From Apoderus coryli (lineage: Eukaryota > Arthropoda > Insecta > Coleoptera > Attelabidae), in NCBI GenBank assembly GCA_911728435.2, contig OU452198.1:11938001-12002000 (forward strand): a stretch of 64,000 nucleotides of DNA, written 5' to 3'. The position numbers were made by a program, and so were the translations under genes. This document shows positions 23,565 through 35,782 of this stretch, one piece after another. The notes below the pieces were generated by a model. That model ran no database searches, was not told the DNA's origin, and saw only the letters and a list, made by a program, of their open reading frames with translations. How positions within the stretch are numbered: position 1 is the stretch's first letter; each line of letters opens with the position of its first letter.

Positions 23565-24127
23565 TTTAGGCACCACTTTATAGTTGCAAGGAATAATGAT
23601 TATTGTGTGATATTATTTATTAATTTAATTTTATTTTAAAGAATTGTTCCCAATGAGCAAAAAGTTTGCAAAATTTTATTTATATGTAGGGTACGTCAAA
23701 GTTAAGGACAAATCTTAAGATGCTTACAATGCATTACAGGTAAAATCTTGTAAAGGTGCATTTTTATATTAAATGAATGGAAAACACTTTCTAGAGGAAA
23801 CAACCATGTAGGCATGTGTAAAGTTTTGTTTAACTTAACTTGACAGGAATGGTACTACAGTTTACAAGTGGATTCATTTAGAATCGAAACATTCCCTACA
23901 CATGTATACAAGGTTTAACTAAATATATCTTAAAATTTTCCAATAATTAAAAGAGTAATGCTAGAATAAATTTTTAAATTGGTAGTCTTTGGACACGAAA
24001 ATTTCGAATTTGAAGTTACTTTGACGTTGCTCAAGGAGAGCACTAGTTACACCGCGTTTTAAGTAAGCACTTGCGTATATAAAATCATATTTTTTTTAAA
24101 TTCTGTAGAGACTTATATTGTAGATTA

Positions 24128-25420
24128 AACGAAGGTATTCGATCTGCTAAGCCATGATTTCCTTGTTGCTAAACTGAAGTATTACGGGTTCAGCGATAGG
24201 TCTCTGTTGTTTTTTCAATATTACTTAGCGGATCGCACCCAATATCGTGTCTTCCTGTGAACCAGTTATTTCCGGTGTTCCTCAGGGCTCAGTTCTAGGC
24301 CCATTACTATTTTTAATTTACACGTCTGATGCTGCATCCTCGGTGACTCATTCTCATTTACAATTCTACGCTGATGATACTCATCTTTTGCATTACTTTG
24401 ATAATAAAAATGTTCATTTAGCTTCAGCCAAAATCAATCAAGATCTCAAAGGTATATAAATATTCTTTGGCCCATAACTTGAAAATCAATCCAGGTAAAA
24501 CTACGGTCATGGTATTTTGCTCAAAAAACTATACAGCTCACATTGAATCCAACCTAGATATCAAAATAAATGACACACAATTACCTTTCACAGATCAAGC
24601 CAAATATTTGGGCTTGATTTTTTATGTTAATTTAAAGTTTAAGGAACACTGTAAAAGCTTACTTCAGAGATCTTATGTTCGAATGAAAATGCTTTACGCC
24701 AAAAGTAATATTCTGAATTATAAAATGAGGAAAACACTTTGCGAATCACTGATTATGCCGATATTTTTCTATTGCCTTTTACTATACTATCCTTCACTAG
24801 GAATAGGTTGCAAATAGTTCAAAACACTTGCTGCCGATTTATAAATAATTTGCGAAAGTATGATCGTGTTTCTCAAAAAATCTTTGACCTAGGGTGGCAC
24901 AAACTACACTATATCGTAAAGCTGCATTACCTTATGTTCACATATAGACTTCTGAAGTCTTCATATCCGGTGTACTTGCGTGAAAAATTGACTTTCACAC
25001 ACAATGTTCACAACAGGAATGTACGAAATGTCAACCTGTTGACCATGCTTCAGTATTTGCTTGCATTATTTAAAAGAAGTTTTACATATCAAATAGTAAA
25101 TTTGTATAATTCGTATTATAATTGTTTCAGTTTAAGACCTTTTAGTTTTAGGAAGAAAAATATGTTACAATCGGAAGATATTTAAATTTAGAAATCGAGT
25201 GATTTGATTTTCTGATGCATATTTTTTTCTTTTCTTTTTTCTTAGTGTATCGCATCAATTTATTATTATTATTTTTCGTTTTGTTATATTTAGAAATTTA
25301 TTTGCAAAGACATTTTGAAGGTTAAGTGTTAAAGAATAGCTTATTAGCTAAACTTCGCCTTCCTGATGATTTGATGTATAATGGATGTATACATTTTTAA
25401 TAAAGACGTTTATTATTATT
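24128..25420 (+). mobile_element. 5'-truncated LINE with reverse transcriptase remnants
   Basis: It begins in the RT palm (HDFLVAKLKYYGFSDRS), then SGVPQGSVLGPLLFLIYTSD and FYADDTHLLHYFDN (catalytic DD), NPGKTTVMVFCS, and the post-RT region (RLQIVQNTCCRFINNLRKYD...KLHYLMFTYRL), with frame changes near 24210, 24460 and 24800. The 3' end at 25420 is a short attattattat tail, as in CR1/Jockey-type LINEs. The relic lies downstream of the TBC1D1-like stop. The next repeat begins directly at its tail. Confidence 0.85.
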
Positions 25421-27284
25421 ATACAGGGTGAGTCACGAGGAACTGTACATACTTCTACCATAAGTAGAGGCACATTAGGGGATCATCAAATGACCATTAA
25501 AAACTGTCTCCTTGTTTTCATTATTAATATACAGGGTGAATTATGGACATTCACGAAAACAATCTTTCGTCATATCTTTTCAATGATTAAGTCGATTTAT
25601 CTCATTTTTTTATAAAAGTGTGTATTGGTGCCTGGCAACTAACTGACATATTCAGAATTGAGAAAATCCAGGTCCGTCTTCGAGAAAATTTGTGGGACTG
25701 CTTCATATTCAACAATTCACCCTGTATATGATTTTTGAAAAATCTGATATAATTTTTTCAGAGGGCATAAATAGACAGTTAGACGTGGGAATTTGAATTT
25801 TTTGTTACACTCACCTCTCATTTCCAATTAAAGATTCATTTTAGAGCCAAATTGAAAATTGGCAATAATAAAGTATCTTACTGTACAATAATGCTTAGTT
25901 ATTAAAAAGAAATCTTCAAAATAGACAGAAACGACACACACTGTGCTTCAGTATGATAAATACCATAATTTGCATTGATTTACAGGGCCGGATTTAAAAA
26001 TCTGGCATATCTTGTTCATCCCAATAATTCACCCTGTATGTAACTTTTTCCCCCGTAACAGACAGAAAACAGATAAAAAATGTTTGTAATAACCTAGTTT
26101 TCTTATTTGTTTGAGGAAAACTCATGTGTCTAATTATTTTAATCGGAATGAAATGAACCGGCCAGAGAAATGTTTATTCCTAAATTAAGAAATAAAATAA
26201 AAAACAATAACCAAACAATAAAACAGTTTTAACACTGTGGAACAAAGTAAAAAACAATTTATCAAACATTACGATTATAAAACACAACAGCTCATTAACG
26301 CAGAATTATTCACTGTTAATATTCTCAGAAATGACCCATTGACAATCAGAAAATCCATTACACATTTAAACATTCGTCAAGAAAAGTGTATTAAGGCAGA
26401 TTGATTTCATTTTGAACATCTTTTATAATCGTAATGTGTATTAAATTGTTTTTTACTTTGTTCCACATTGTTAAAACTGTTTTATTGTTTGGTTATTGTT
26501 TTTTATTTAATTTCTTAATTTATGAATAAACATTTCCCTGGCTTGTTCATTTCATTCCGATTAAAATAATTAGACACATGAGTTTTCCTCAAACAAATAA
26601 GAAAACTAGGTTATTACAAACATATTTTATCTGTTTTCTGTCTATTACGGGTGGAAAAAGTTACATACAGGGTGAATTATTGGGATGAACCAGATATGCC
26701 AGATTTTTAAATCCGGCCCTGTAATTCAATTCAAATTATGGTATTTACCATATTGGAGCACAGTGTGTGTCCTTTCTGTCTATTTTGAAGATTTATTTTT
26801 AATAACTAAACATTATTATACAGTAAGATACTTCATTATTGCCAGTTTTCAATTTGGCTCTAAAATGAATCTTTAATTGGAAATGTGAGGTGAGTGTAAC
26901 AAAAAATTCAAATACCCACGTCTAACTGTCTATTTATGCCCTCTGAAAAAATTATATCAGATTCTTGAAAAATCATATACAGGGTGAAGTGTTGGATATG
27001 AAGCAGTCCCACAAATTTTCCCGAAGAGGGACCTGGATTTTCTCAATTCTGAATATGTCAGATAGTTGCCAGGCACCAATACACACTTTTATAAAAAAAA
27101 TGAGATAAATCGACTTAATCATTGAAAAGATATGACGAAACATTGTTTTGGTGAATATCCATAATTCACCCTGTATATTAATAACGAAAACAAGGAGACA
27201 GTTTTTAATGGTCATTTGATGATCCCCTAATGTGCCTCTATTTATGGTAGAAGTATGTACAGTTCCTCGTGACTCACCCTGTAT
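25421..27284. repeat. 1.86-kb near-perfect palindrome with ACAGGGTGA units
   Basis: The left arm (25421 to about 26283) is repeated inverted from about 26421 to 27284 with roughly a few percent differences, around a unique spacer of about 137 bp. Both outer ends are atacagggtgagtcacg. Inside each arm the acagggtga word recurs as a boundary (25531, 25720 and 26031 in the left arm; 26667, 26979 and 27169 in the right). No long open frame encodes a recognisable protein; frames at 25385-25615 and 26973-27329 are mirror images of the same repeat. Confidence 0.9.
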
Positions 27285-27865
27285 ATTGCAAAAATAGTCC
27301 ATAATAATAGTAGAGGAGTTTGACACCAAGTATTGATGAAAAATAGTCGAAAATCTACGCTACCCTGTATTTTTTTAATACTTCGGACAAGTTAAAACAC
27401 TAACGATGAATATGTAGGTATTTCCATAAAACACTGAAAATGTTCATTTCAGTTTGCAAACTTTTTGTTCATTTTTTGTAAAAGAATACCATAAGATATG
27501 AAAGTTTTAATTGTAAGCTGAAACCTAGTAATTAATATATATAATACCTACTTTATTTTATAGTAAATATTCTGATACAATTATACGTTCTCTGGTATAT
27601 TGCTTAATATTTTGAACTTCAGAATCATATTAAGTTGGGTACACCCATGAATAGATTAAGTATTATTAAGTATCATTAATTTCATGCAGAACAATTTTGA
27701 TGCTGGTTTATAAGAAATACGTTAGTTTGAAACCAATAAATGTTTATTAACGATGTGAATATGCATTGTAGAAAGGTAATGTAAGGACAAAATTATGTCG
27801 TTTTTGCAATTATTGAAACTTTGTAAAGATGATGGTAAATCATAAGTACTTAATTATTACAAACA
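27285..27865. other. intergenic DNA, nothing recognised
   Basis: AT-rich spacer between two repeats. It contains a further taccctgta word at 27362. Confidence 0.4.
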
Positions 27866-28230
27866 ATGCGTCTGGATAAATGCTGCGTCAAATTTATACT
27901 AGCTAACGTTTCGCGGATCATCCTGTGAGCTTCTTCAGAGCAACTTTACAAGAATTCGCGTAAACTGAAACCGATCAATATTGCCCTACGTACGGTCTGC
28001 GCATTACTTGTCATTACGTGTCGACAAGTTATGTCTTATATACCCCACACCGGTCTGCGCATTACTTGTCATTACGTGTCGACAAGTAATGCGCAGACCG
28101 GTGTGGGGTATATAAGACATGTACACAGCCATATTGTTTAGTTTCAGTTTAACAGCTTTCGCGCAGTTTCTCTGAAGAAACTGACAGGATGATTCAAGGA
28201 AACGTTGACGTGTATTTATCCAGAAGCATA
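27866..28230. repeat. foldback element with 40-bp perfect central hairpin
   Basis: The outer arms (tctggataaat...acgtttc...atcatcctgt...cttcttcagag) are inverted copies with gaps. The core is an exact 40-bp inverted repeat, 28031-28070 and 28081-28120, around a 10-nt loop. A unit tctgcgcattacttgtcatt also occurs as a direct repeat at about 27997 and 28053. Confidence 0.85.
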
Positions 28231-28991
28231 GTTACCATAGCTTTATTCTGTCTAAAACACACATGTTAACCACAATTATGTGATTTTTCTTTATTTGATG
28301 TATTTAATAATAAAGTACAATATTTGTAAAACGTTTTTTCAATTATAAATAATCAAACGGTACCTCAGTTTTTACTTTGGAGGTAACTCTCAAACCTAGT
28401 AGACCTGAAAACCGGTATACTGCGTCATAAGATATACAATTGGATGCAACTTGCAGAAAACTCACTATATCCGGAAATATAAAAGTTATTGGTTGTACAT
28501 ATCTTAAGCTGGTGGCTGATAAATACACCGACAAAAAAAAACTAAATATTTTGCTTATAAAGGTGATATCCTTCATTTCTCAACCCTCGCCAAAGCAGCA
28601 GCCGTACCATAACGTCTTCGAAATCCCGATTGGCATGATGGAAAAAGTGAATTCCGGTTAAAATAAAAGCGTATAAAAGTCTGATAAAAGGCTTATAGGC
28701 CTCAGATCAGACAATTGTTCAGGATTCTGGTTTTTTTTGCAAAGGAACTACCACTGCGCACTTCAAACTTGATAGAAATTTATGCTGTACAATACACGCA
28801 TTAAAAATATGAGCTAAGATTGGAATAACGGTCGGGCAACAAAGCTATATTATTTCAACTGTAATCTCATCAGACCCAGACGCATTTGAATTGATGTGAT
28901 TAAATACCGTTAAAGATTTGTACATGTGTTACAGGATTGTGAATATTTGTTTTATGTTGTTTTGACATTTCTTCTTTAACCTATAATTATG
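28231..28991. other. intergenic DNA, nothing recognised
   Basis: No conserved coding block. Open frames at 28343-28576 (-) and 28440-28661 (+) overlap one another and look like chance. Confidence 0.4.
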
Positions 28992-29457
28992 AATACGAGC
29001 ACAAGTGCGTTTTTTTAACGTAACACCCTGTTTATTGATAGCTCGTTAAATAGTCTGATTTATTCTGATTTTAACGATACATGACACTTTATGTATTGTG
29101 TCAGTAGTTTTCGGTTAATTTGCAAAAAGTGATCCGAATTACAGAAAATGCCAACATTTTAATCATTGAAGCTGCGTTTTTGCGAGAGAGATTTCGACAT
29201 TTGGGTATTGAGAGATTTGAAGTTGGGGGAATAGCAATGTGATGGACCCTTTTACTGCGTTGGGTATTTGGAGATTCGGTGATTCGGTCTTACCTTATTG
29301 AAAAAAAGTATGCCATTTTATGTAATTCGGATCATTTTTTGCAAATTAATCGAAAACTACTGATCCATTACATAAAGTATCATATTTCATTAAAATGAGA
29401 ACAGGCTATTTAACAAGCTATCAGTATTCCGTTAAAAAATGCATTTGTGCTCGTATT
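28992..29457. repeat. inverted-repeat element, arms of about 160 bp, with nested MITE piece
   Basis: Left arm aatacgagcac... from 28992 and the inverted right arm ending ...gtgctcgtatt at 29457 share about 160 bp with mismatches. The middle (about 29168-29290) is a partial copy of the repeat at 34741-35289, shown by gcgagagagattt and cttttactgcgttgggtatt. It appears to be one element inside another. Confidence 0.75.
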
Positions 29458-30192
29458 TTTTCCAAAATGACAGTCTTGTTTTTTTTTTTACTAACAAAGC
29501 AAGCAAGATACGCTCCAATATGTTTTTGGTTCATCATTCTATGTTTGAAAATAAAAAAGTTACATAAAATCAAAATGATATAAAGATAAAATGACCACAC
29601 TCTACAGTTTATTGAATGAGAATAAATATTATTATACGCCGAAACATATGTGTTGTGATGGATTTTGTCTCGCTTATCTCACTATCCCCCTATCTACTTG
29701 TATACGTTTGTTTTACATAGAGATAACATCGAACCCCTACCACGAGGTATCGCAGTAACGCATCTTCAGCATGTCCTTACCTTTAGAGTGTAATTTTTAC
29801 CTTCGTTGGTGTCTAGAAACGGAAAAATCTTTTTCCATTTCGTAACAGTAAATCAACTTAGTATTCCTAATAAATTCTCTCACAAATTTATTTAATTTGA
29901 TCTTAGGAATACAGACAACTATGGCATCAAGATTAAATATATACATTAAGTATATTCTAAAAGAATTCTGAAACGACATTTGAAAGAAGCAAGGTAGATT
30001 CCCCACAGCACTTCCAAGTATCTGAGAAGAGAAATTGCGGTATGAGAAAAAAACTAACATTCCACACCTAACACAACAATTAAAACTACAGTGTAAATAA
30101 TAGCTTGAATTAAATAATATTTTTCTAAAAATACTGATGTATATAAAATTATGTAAAATAAACAAATTGTGACGATTGCAAACGAAAATATG
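29458..30192. other. 3' flank of Prat
   Basis: No gene. On the minus strand AATAAA at 29887-29892 (300 bp after the Prat stop) is one candidate polyadenylation signal, but AT-richness makes such matches common. Confidence 0.35.
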
Positions 30193-33100
30193 TCACCAAT
30201 CCAACTCTTTTGGTACACCATCTGGATAATTGCCAGTCAAACAAGCTGTGCAATGTTGCCTTTCTTTTTTATCTAAATCTTTCCTTACTGCTTTCACTAA
30301 ACCTTCGACGCTTAAATACTCCAAGCTATCAGCACCTGCATAGAAAATAACATTTTATAATGATAAAAAAAATAAAGTTTGATATGCAACGTATTTGCAT
30401 ATAAGGATATTCTAGAAGTTTAAATTATATACCTGGATTTGTAACCGAATTCCACTTGCAAAAGAAATTTCTTACTTATGCAGTAAGATAATACGATTGA
30501 TAGTTAGGAAAGTAAGAGGAAGGAGTTGTAGACAAGCTGAACCCTACGGTACACACCTCAATAAATGCTGATGCATTTATTGAGGTGTGTTAGAGGGGAC
30601 CTTTAACCTGACGAGAAAATTATGCTGAACAACAAGACTGCGATAGACAGTATGTCCGCGGATTGATAAAAGTTTCTGCATGATTTCAAAATATCATTCA
30701 GCACAAGAAACTTCAATTTAGTTGTACAAGGTTGGTCAAAAATACAAAAATGTTATTCTGCGTAAGAGTAAACATACCTTATTTTGCAATATACGGAAAA
30801 AAATTATTCTTGATGAGAGTTTTTGTCTCGAATAATGAATAAGATTCAAGCTATCAAGATTGAAAAAACAAAACAAAGATACATACAATAATTTATATCT
30901 GAATTACGACTAATATAATTCCTTACCAACTTTGCTGGCTATATCATGAAAATCTTCAGCATTCGCAATTAGTTCCTCCCTAGTAGGTATATTAATACCC
31001 ATGTAACAAGGATATCTCAATGGAGGACTAGCCACACGTATGTGAACCTCTTTAGCTCCAGCCCTTCTCAGCAATTTTATTATTGGTCCCACGGTATTCC
31101 CGCGAACAATTGAATCATCTATAAGAATTATTCGTTTCCCGCGAACATTTGATAATATTGGACCTAAAAGATTACTTTCGTCAGAAAACTGTATTTATAT
31201 AATTTTACTCACATGTAATAATGACAAATTATTTAATCCTTTAAATCCTTATTTCCCTAATCATACTTCGAAATAACGGTAATACTCACTGAATTTTAAT
31301 GCAACATTCATTTGTCTTAACCTATTGCTAGGTTGTATGAATGTTCTTCCGACATACGTGTTTTTGCTCAATAAGTCACCCAGTGGTATCTTTGACTAAA
31401 AAAAAAAATTCTATTTAGGAAGTAGTCCATCTCAATGTTGAATCTCAATTTATTCTTCAACCTATTAATTAACGACATATAGCAATGCTTTCTATATAGT
31501 GAGTTCAAGCTGTTTGCTGATGATATCAAGTGTTATAGGAAGATCCCAGGTGTCACAGACTGCTACCTTTTGCAGGAGGATGTCACTCGGTTGGTTCATT
31601 GGTGAGAGATTAACGGCATGGAGTTAAACATCTTGACGTGTTTTTGTATCAATTTTACACGTTTTAGAAATCCTCTGTTTCAGGATTACTCTGGAGTTCA
31701 AGACCATGGTTAGGGCCCTGGGAGTTTATTTGAGCTCAGTCATCACATCCAGCGTTCCTTGCAAATGTTGGGCTTCGTCCGGAGTTGCTCTGCAGACTTT
31801 AGAAATGTGTTATATACACCGTTTGTCAGACCTCATATCGAGTACGCAGCTAGGGGTTGGAGTCCCCTCTATGCCTGTCATGTGGCTCATATCGTGAGAA
31901 TTCAGCACCTGAAAGTTATATATTTCAAGCTCCGACGCCCACCACCTGTTGACCATGTCTACAATTATGGTGCACTGATTGAGCAGATGGGATTGACGAC
32001 GTTGGGAGTGCGTTGGAGCGTGAGACTTTACATTTTTTTACAAAATTATTGATATCATTCGTTCATCTATCTTGCTCTCACAGATTGGGCTCCATGTTCC
32101 TCCCAGAGCTGTTAGGGCGACTCGTGTGTTTCACGAGACTTATTACCGAAAAAATTACGCCAGGGGTAGTTTGTCATGCAGGTTTTTTAATATTCTCGTA
32201 TTGTAATAATGGACTTTGTCCGTAAATAAATAAATATAACATCCGAGATTTTATAGCTTATCTAATATTAACTAAATAACTATTATGGTTAAGCAAAATA
32301 ACACGCATATTTATATTTATGAATAATCTAACCTCTCTTGAATAGCCGTGCGCTGCAGCATTACCAGACTCCGGGACTGAACCTACTACATCGGCTTCAA
32401 CAGGATGTTCTAAAGCCAACTGTCTCCCACAATGTACTCTCACTCCATAAACTTCCTGTCCCTCGAAGATACTGTTAGGTCGTGCGAAATATACGTATTC
32501 AAAGATACAAAATGCTAACGATTTACCCTCTGGTGTAGCAACAATGTCTACAGTTCTAGGACCCTGAGAGGTTAATTCGAGAATTTCTCCTGGTTGAATC
32601 TCCCTTACATAACGAGTGACTGTAAGAAATGCACATGACTCAGATGATACAACCCAACCATCACATGCACTATCGATTTCTGAGAATGATTCAATTGTAT
32701 CTAGAAAAAATGCAAGAGTATACAAATACAACAAATTTTAAATTTATTTTTAACATAAATACACATAAAAAATACCCTTACCTCCTTGGTTTGCAGCGCA
32801 TATTTTCCCCATGCACAGAGGTCGATTACCGTATGGATCCCTGACTGCGAAAATCCTGTCTTTAAGCATTATAACCAAAGAATAACTTAAAGGCGCCAAT
32901 TGCATTAAATGTCTGATCCTTGCTGGCCAATCTGGACCATTAACTTCGCCCTCTGGAGGTATTAGGCATAATGCTTGTGTAATAAGTTCACTATCGGAAT
33001 GCGTTGACAGGCCAACGCCTCTTTCGAGAACCTGTATACAAAAATTCATGCATAAGATACCTTAATTGTTGTGGAATCCGAAATCTTTAATTTTCTTGTC

Positions 33101-34190
33101 TTTTTTATTTATTTATAATTCACCAGGCCAAGGATTATTATTAAATGCAAAACGTAAACAATGATTAATATTTTATCAAGAATATTAATTATGTAAAATG
33201 TTGATTCCAAATTTAGTGAGTCCAGTAAAATAAATACTCGTATGTACGAGTATTTATTTTACTGGACATAATATTATGTAATAGAAAGTTGGAAATCCTC
33301 ACTTAGTATAGAAAACATCTCACCAAAGACAAACGGCAATAAATATTTGGAATAATGCCCTTAACTCAAACTTACAATAAGCAAATAAAAAATATACAGG
33401 ATTATTCACGCTATACGTGTAGAGATAGCATAACAATAAGAACTAACTTGTTTCCTTAAAGCGGCAGCATTAACCAGCTCTCCATTATGGGCCACAGCAA
33501 GAGAACCATGCATGGAATGTACCACAAACGGTTGGCAATTGATTTGTTCCGATTTGGCACTTGTAGAATATCTCGTATGTCCTATGCCCATTATTCCTTT
33601 CAACTTGGCCAAACATTCCTTGTTAAATACATTCTTAACCAGTCCCATACCTTTGTGAATGTGAAACTCATTGCTCCCCTCGCTTGTTACAATACCTGTT
33701 GACTCTTGGCCTCTTAAAAAAATAATTAATACAGTCAATTTTAAATCAACGAGTACAAATGTTAGTCCTTACTTATGGATGAGTATTTTCAATATGATTT
33801 TATTTAGGTGAAATTTAGTACTTTTAGTATTTAGTTTTTCCTTCTAATAGTCCAACTATTTCTTTATTTTTCGGTTAAGTATACCTAGGAAGTTTTTACT
33901 TAGGTATACAAGAATTTTATGATAAAATAATTAAAAATCAATCACGTTGGTTTAGATACTGAGGAAAAATATAAGTGCGTCGTAAAATTAAAATTTTATT
34001 TTTAAAAGTATGTTTTATACCTATGTTGCAGTGCCTCTAATCCAATTGCAATTAGTTGACCAATTTCTGCGTCGTTGACCCAATTTTCATTTCCTATTGC
34101 TCCAAAAACTCCACATTCGTGTGTTAGTCCACTGTTGAGTTCACCTCGTTTAACTCTCCTATCTTTCCAATCCACAAGTGTTTGATCCAT
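30193..34190 (-). CDS. Prat: amidophosphoribosyltransferase, complete, 7 exons, 512 aa
   Basis: Exons (minus strand, 5' to 3'): 34190-34021, 33712-33448, 33031-32782, 32700-32333, 31395-31290, 31163-30927, 30335-30193. All have GT-AG junctions and continuous phase, totalling 1539 nt including TGA. The enzyme makes 5-phosphoribosylamine from PRPP and glutamine, the first committed step of de novo purine synthesis in the cytosol. Seen: glutaminase nucleophile Cys26 in THECGVFG after a short propeptide; [23 protein letters not shown]; the PRPP loop [12 protein letters not shown] near residues 400-411. Four cysteines match the Fe-S ligands of the vertebrate and Bacillus enzymes (VHCGRQ, RYPCYMG, HCTACL). 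Length is close to the human protein (517 aa). The ATG at 34190 was chosen because it is the only one upstream of the nucleophile with a usual-length propeptide. Intron 4 carries a LINE fragment; a hAT element ends 200 bp upstream. Confidence 0.97.
30551..30590. repeat. 18-bp perfect hairpin in Prat intron 6
   Basis: The arm acacacctcaataaatgc (30551-30568) and its exact complement (30573-30590) flank the loop tgat. It lies between the last two Prat exons and could be a tiny foldback remnant. Confidence 0.85.
31490..32240 (+). pseudogene. LINE 3' fragment in Prat intron 4
   Basis: Plus-strand frames read [14 protein letters not shown] (catalytic Asp pair), [12 protein letters not shown], then [11 protein letters not shown] and [15 protein letters not shown], the usual post-RT block. 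Stops and frameshifts interrupt it. The 3' end is a ccgtaaataaataaata tail near 32235. It is antisense to Prat and lies wholly inside the intron between exons 32333 and 31395. Confidence 0.8.
33220..33267. repeat. 23-bp perfect hairpin in Prat intron 2
   Basis: Position 33220-33242 (gtccagtaaaataaatactc...) is exactly complementary to 33245-33267 with only two bases between. The rest of the intron (33032-33447) holds nothing recognisable. Confidence 0.85.
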
Positions 34191-34389
34191 ATTATGTATT
34201 GTTTGTTTTAACACAAATTTAATCTATTTACGTTGATAGGTTTATAAAATAATATACCTAGATAATGTTTGCTGTTATAATATACTAGGTACCTAAAATA
34301 AATATTTTGTAAACACTACTATACAATACCAAACACGTGAAATTTTGTGGTTATGGTATAAAAACAATAATAGTTCAGGGTCACGCAGA
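34191..34389 (-). promoter_or_regulatory. probable Prat promoter interval
   Basis: Only about 199 bp separate the Prat start codon from the hAT target duplication, so core promoter elements must be here, inside the hAT element, or beyond it. No convincing TATA box or initiator could be singled out in this AT-rich stretch. Confidence 0.35.
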
Positions 34390-35774
34390 CAGGGTTGCCG
34401 ATTTGCAATAATTACTTGCATTTGCAAGGAATCAAAGGGCTTGCCATTAATGTTGCAAGTAAACAGATTTTGCCAGTAATTTGCAAGTAATTAAGAAGTT
34501 TCAACTCTGCAAGGAACTTATCATACAATTTAGACAAAAAATGTTGTTACGAAATGAGATAACGGCCTTACTCGATGTTGGCTAATTTTATTTTAAGAGA
34601 GATCGCCTTGGCTATCACTATCAAAAAGAATGTGCTCTCTCTTTTCTTGTCAAATGTGCTCTCCTACTCTGACAAGCGACAGACAAAGTGGCTTCACTTG
34701 TCAGTTGTCAGTAATGTCAGTTGTCGTTCTATGATTCATAAAGCTGCCTTTTGTGCGAGAGAGATTTGGGTATTTGTGTATTCACCCTATTGGTGGATGA
34801 CAATCACGTGACGCCAGCGCGTAGAGGTAAATCGCCGTTTCTCCAAATACCCAAAAGTTGGTTTAAGCTGCCTTTTGTGCGAGAGAGATTTGGATATTTG
34901 AGTATTCACCCTATTGGTGGATGACCATCACGTGACGCCAGCGCGTAGAGGTAAATCTCCGTTGCTCCAAATACCCAAAAGTTGGTTTAAGTTTATGTTT
35001 TCTCGGATATTTGCACTTTGCGCATGCGTTATAATTGGCTCCGTTGTGAAGCATAAAATAAATAACAACAAAAATAACCTAATAAACCTTTACTAACCTT
35101 AAATAATAAAGTGTTTAGTCTGTCGTGTTTATTAGTGTATGCATTTCAAAGTTTTAAGACTATTAGGACCGAATCTCCAAATACCCAACGCAGTAAAAGG
35201 GTCTCATGACATTGCTATTCCCCCACCATCAAATCTCTCAATACCCAAACACCCGAATCTCCAAATCTCTCTCGCACAAAAGGCAGCTTAAGGCACAACG
35301 CGGTTGGCGGTTTAATATTTGAACAATTTGAATTTATTTTTTTTTTGATGTTGTCTTTATTGTTACATTTACGCCGGACGCACATTAAATATGGATAAAT
35401 GGTTAATAAAACCAGTGTCTTATAAACTTTTTTTTTACTTTTACAAAACCGACCAAAACAAATCTACATTTTTGTTGCAATATTATATTTGCCAAATATT
35501 CAACCGTTTCAATGTGATATGTATGTAAACTTCCATTTCAAACTGATCTCCCAAAACCGTCTGACTGCGCGGTCTGGCCATTGTTATCTACATATACAAT
35601 ATTTATTAATTTATTTTTAAATGAAACTATATTAACGCTATATTTGAAGAGTTTAAAAATACGCTTCTTTGGTTAGGACGTTCGAATTTATAAGAAAAGA
35701 AAGTAGTTTTGCTTCTTGCAAGTAATCCACTAGATTTTAGGCAGTAATTTTATACAAACCTGTTGACAACCCTG
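34390..35774. mobile_element. hAT element with 8-bp target duplication
   Basis: It starts CAGGGTTGCC and ends with the inverse-like GTTGACAACCCTG, classic hAT termini, and is flanked by identical 8-bp duplications CACGCAGA (34382-34389 and 35775-35782). Left-end sequence is dense in ttgcaagtaa words (about 34405-34515), and one recurs near the right end (35717), as expected of subterminal binding sites. No transposase frame is visible, so it is non-autonomous at 1385 bp. Another repeat (34741-35289) sits inside it. A small + frame at 34575-34811 is not recognisable. Confidence 0.9.
34741..35289. repeat. MITE with inverted ends and a tandemly doubled 124-bp left end
   Basis: The left end aagctgccttttgtgcgaga is found inverted at the right end (35262-35289). 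The first 124 bp (34741-34864) is repeated in tandem at 34865-34988 with few changes, including gtgacgccagcgcgtagagg. A partial relative lies at 29168-29290. It is nested in the hAT element. Confidence 0.85.
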
Positions 35775-35782
35775 CACGCAGA

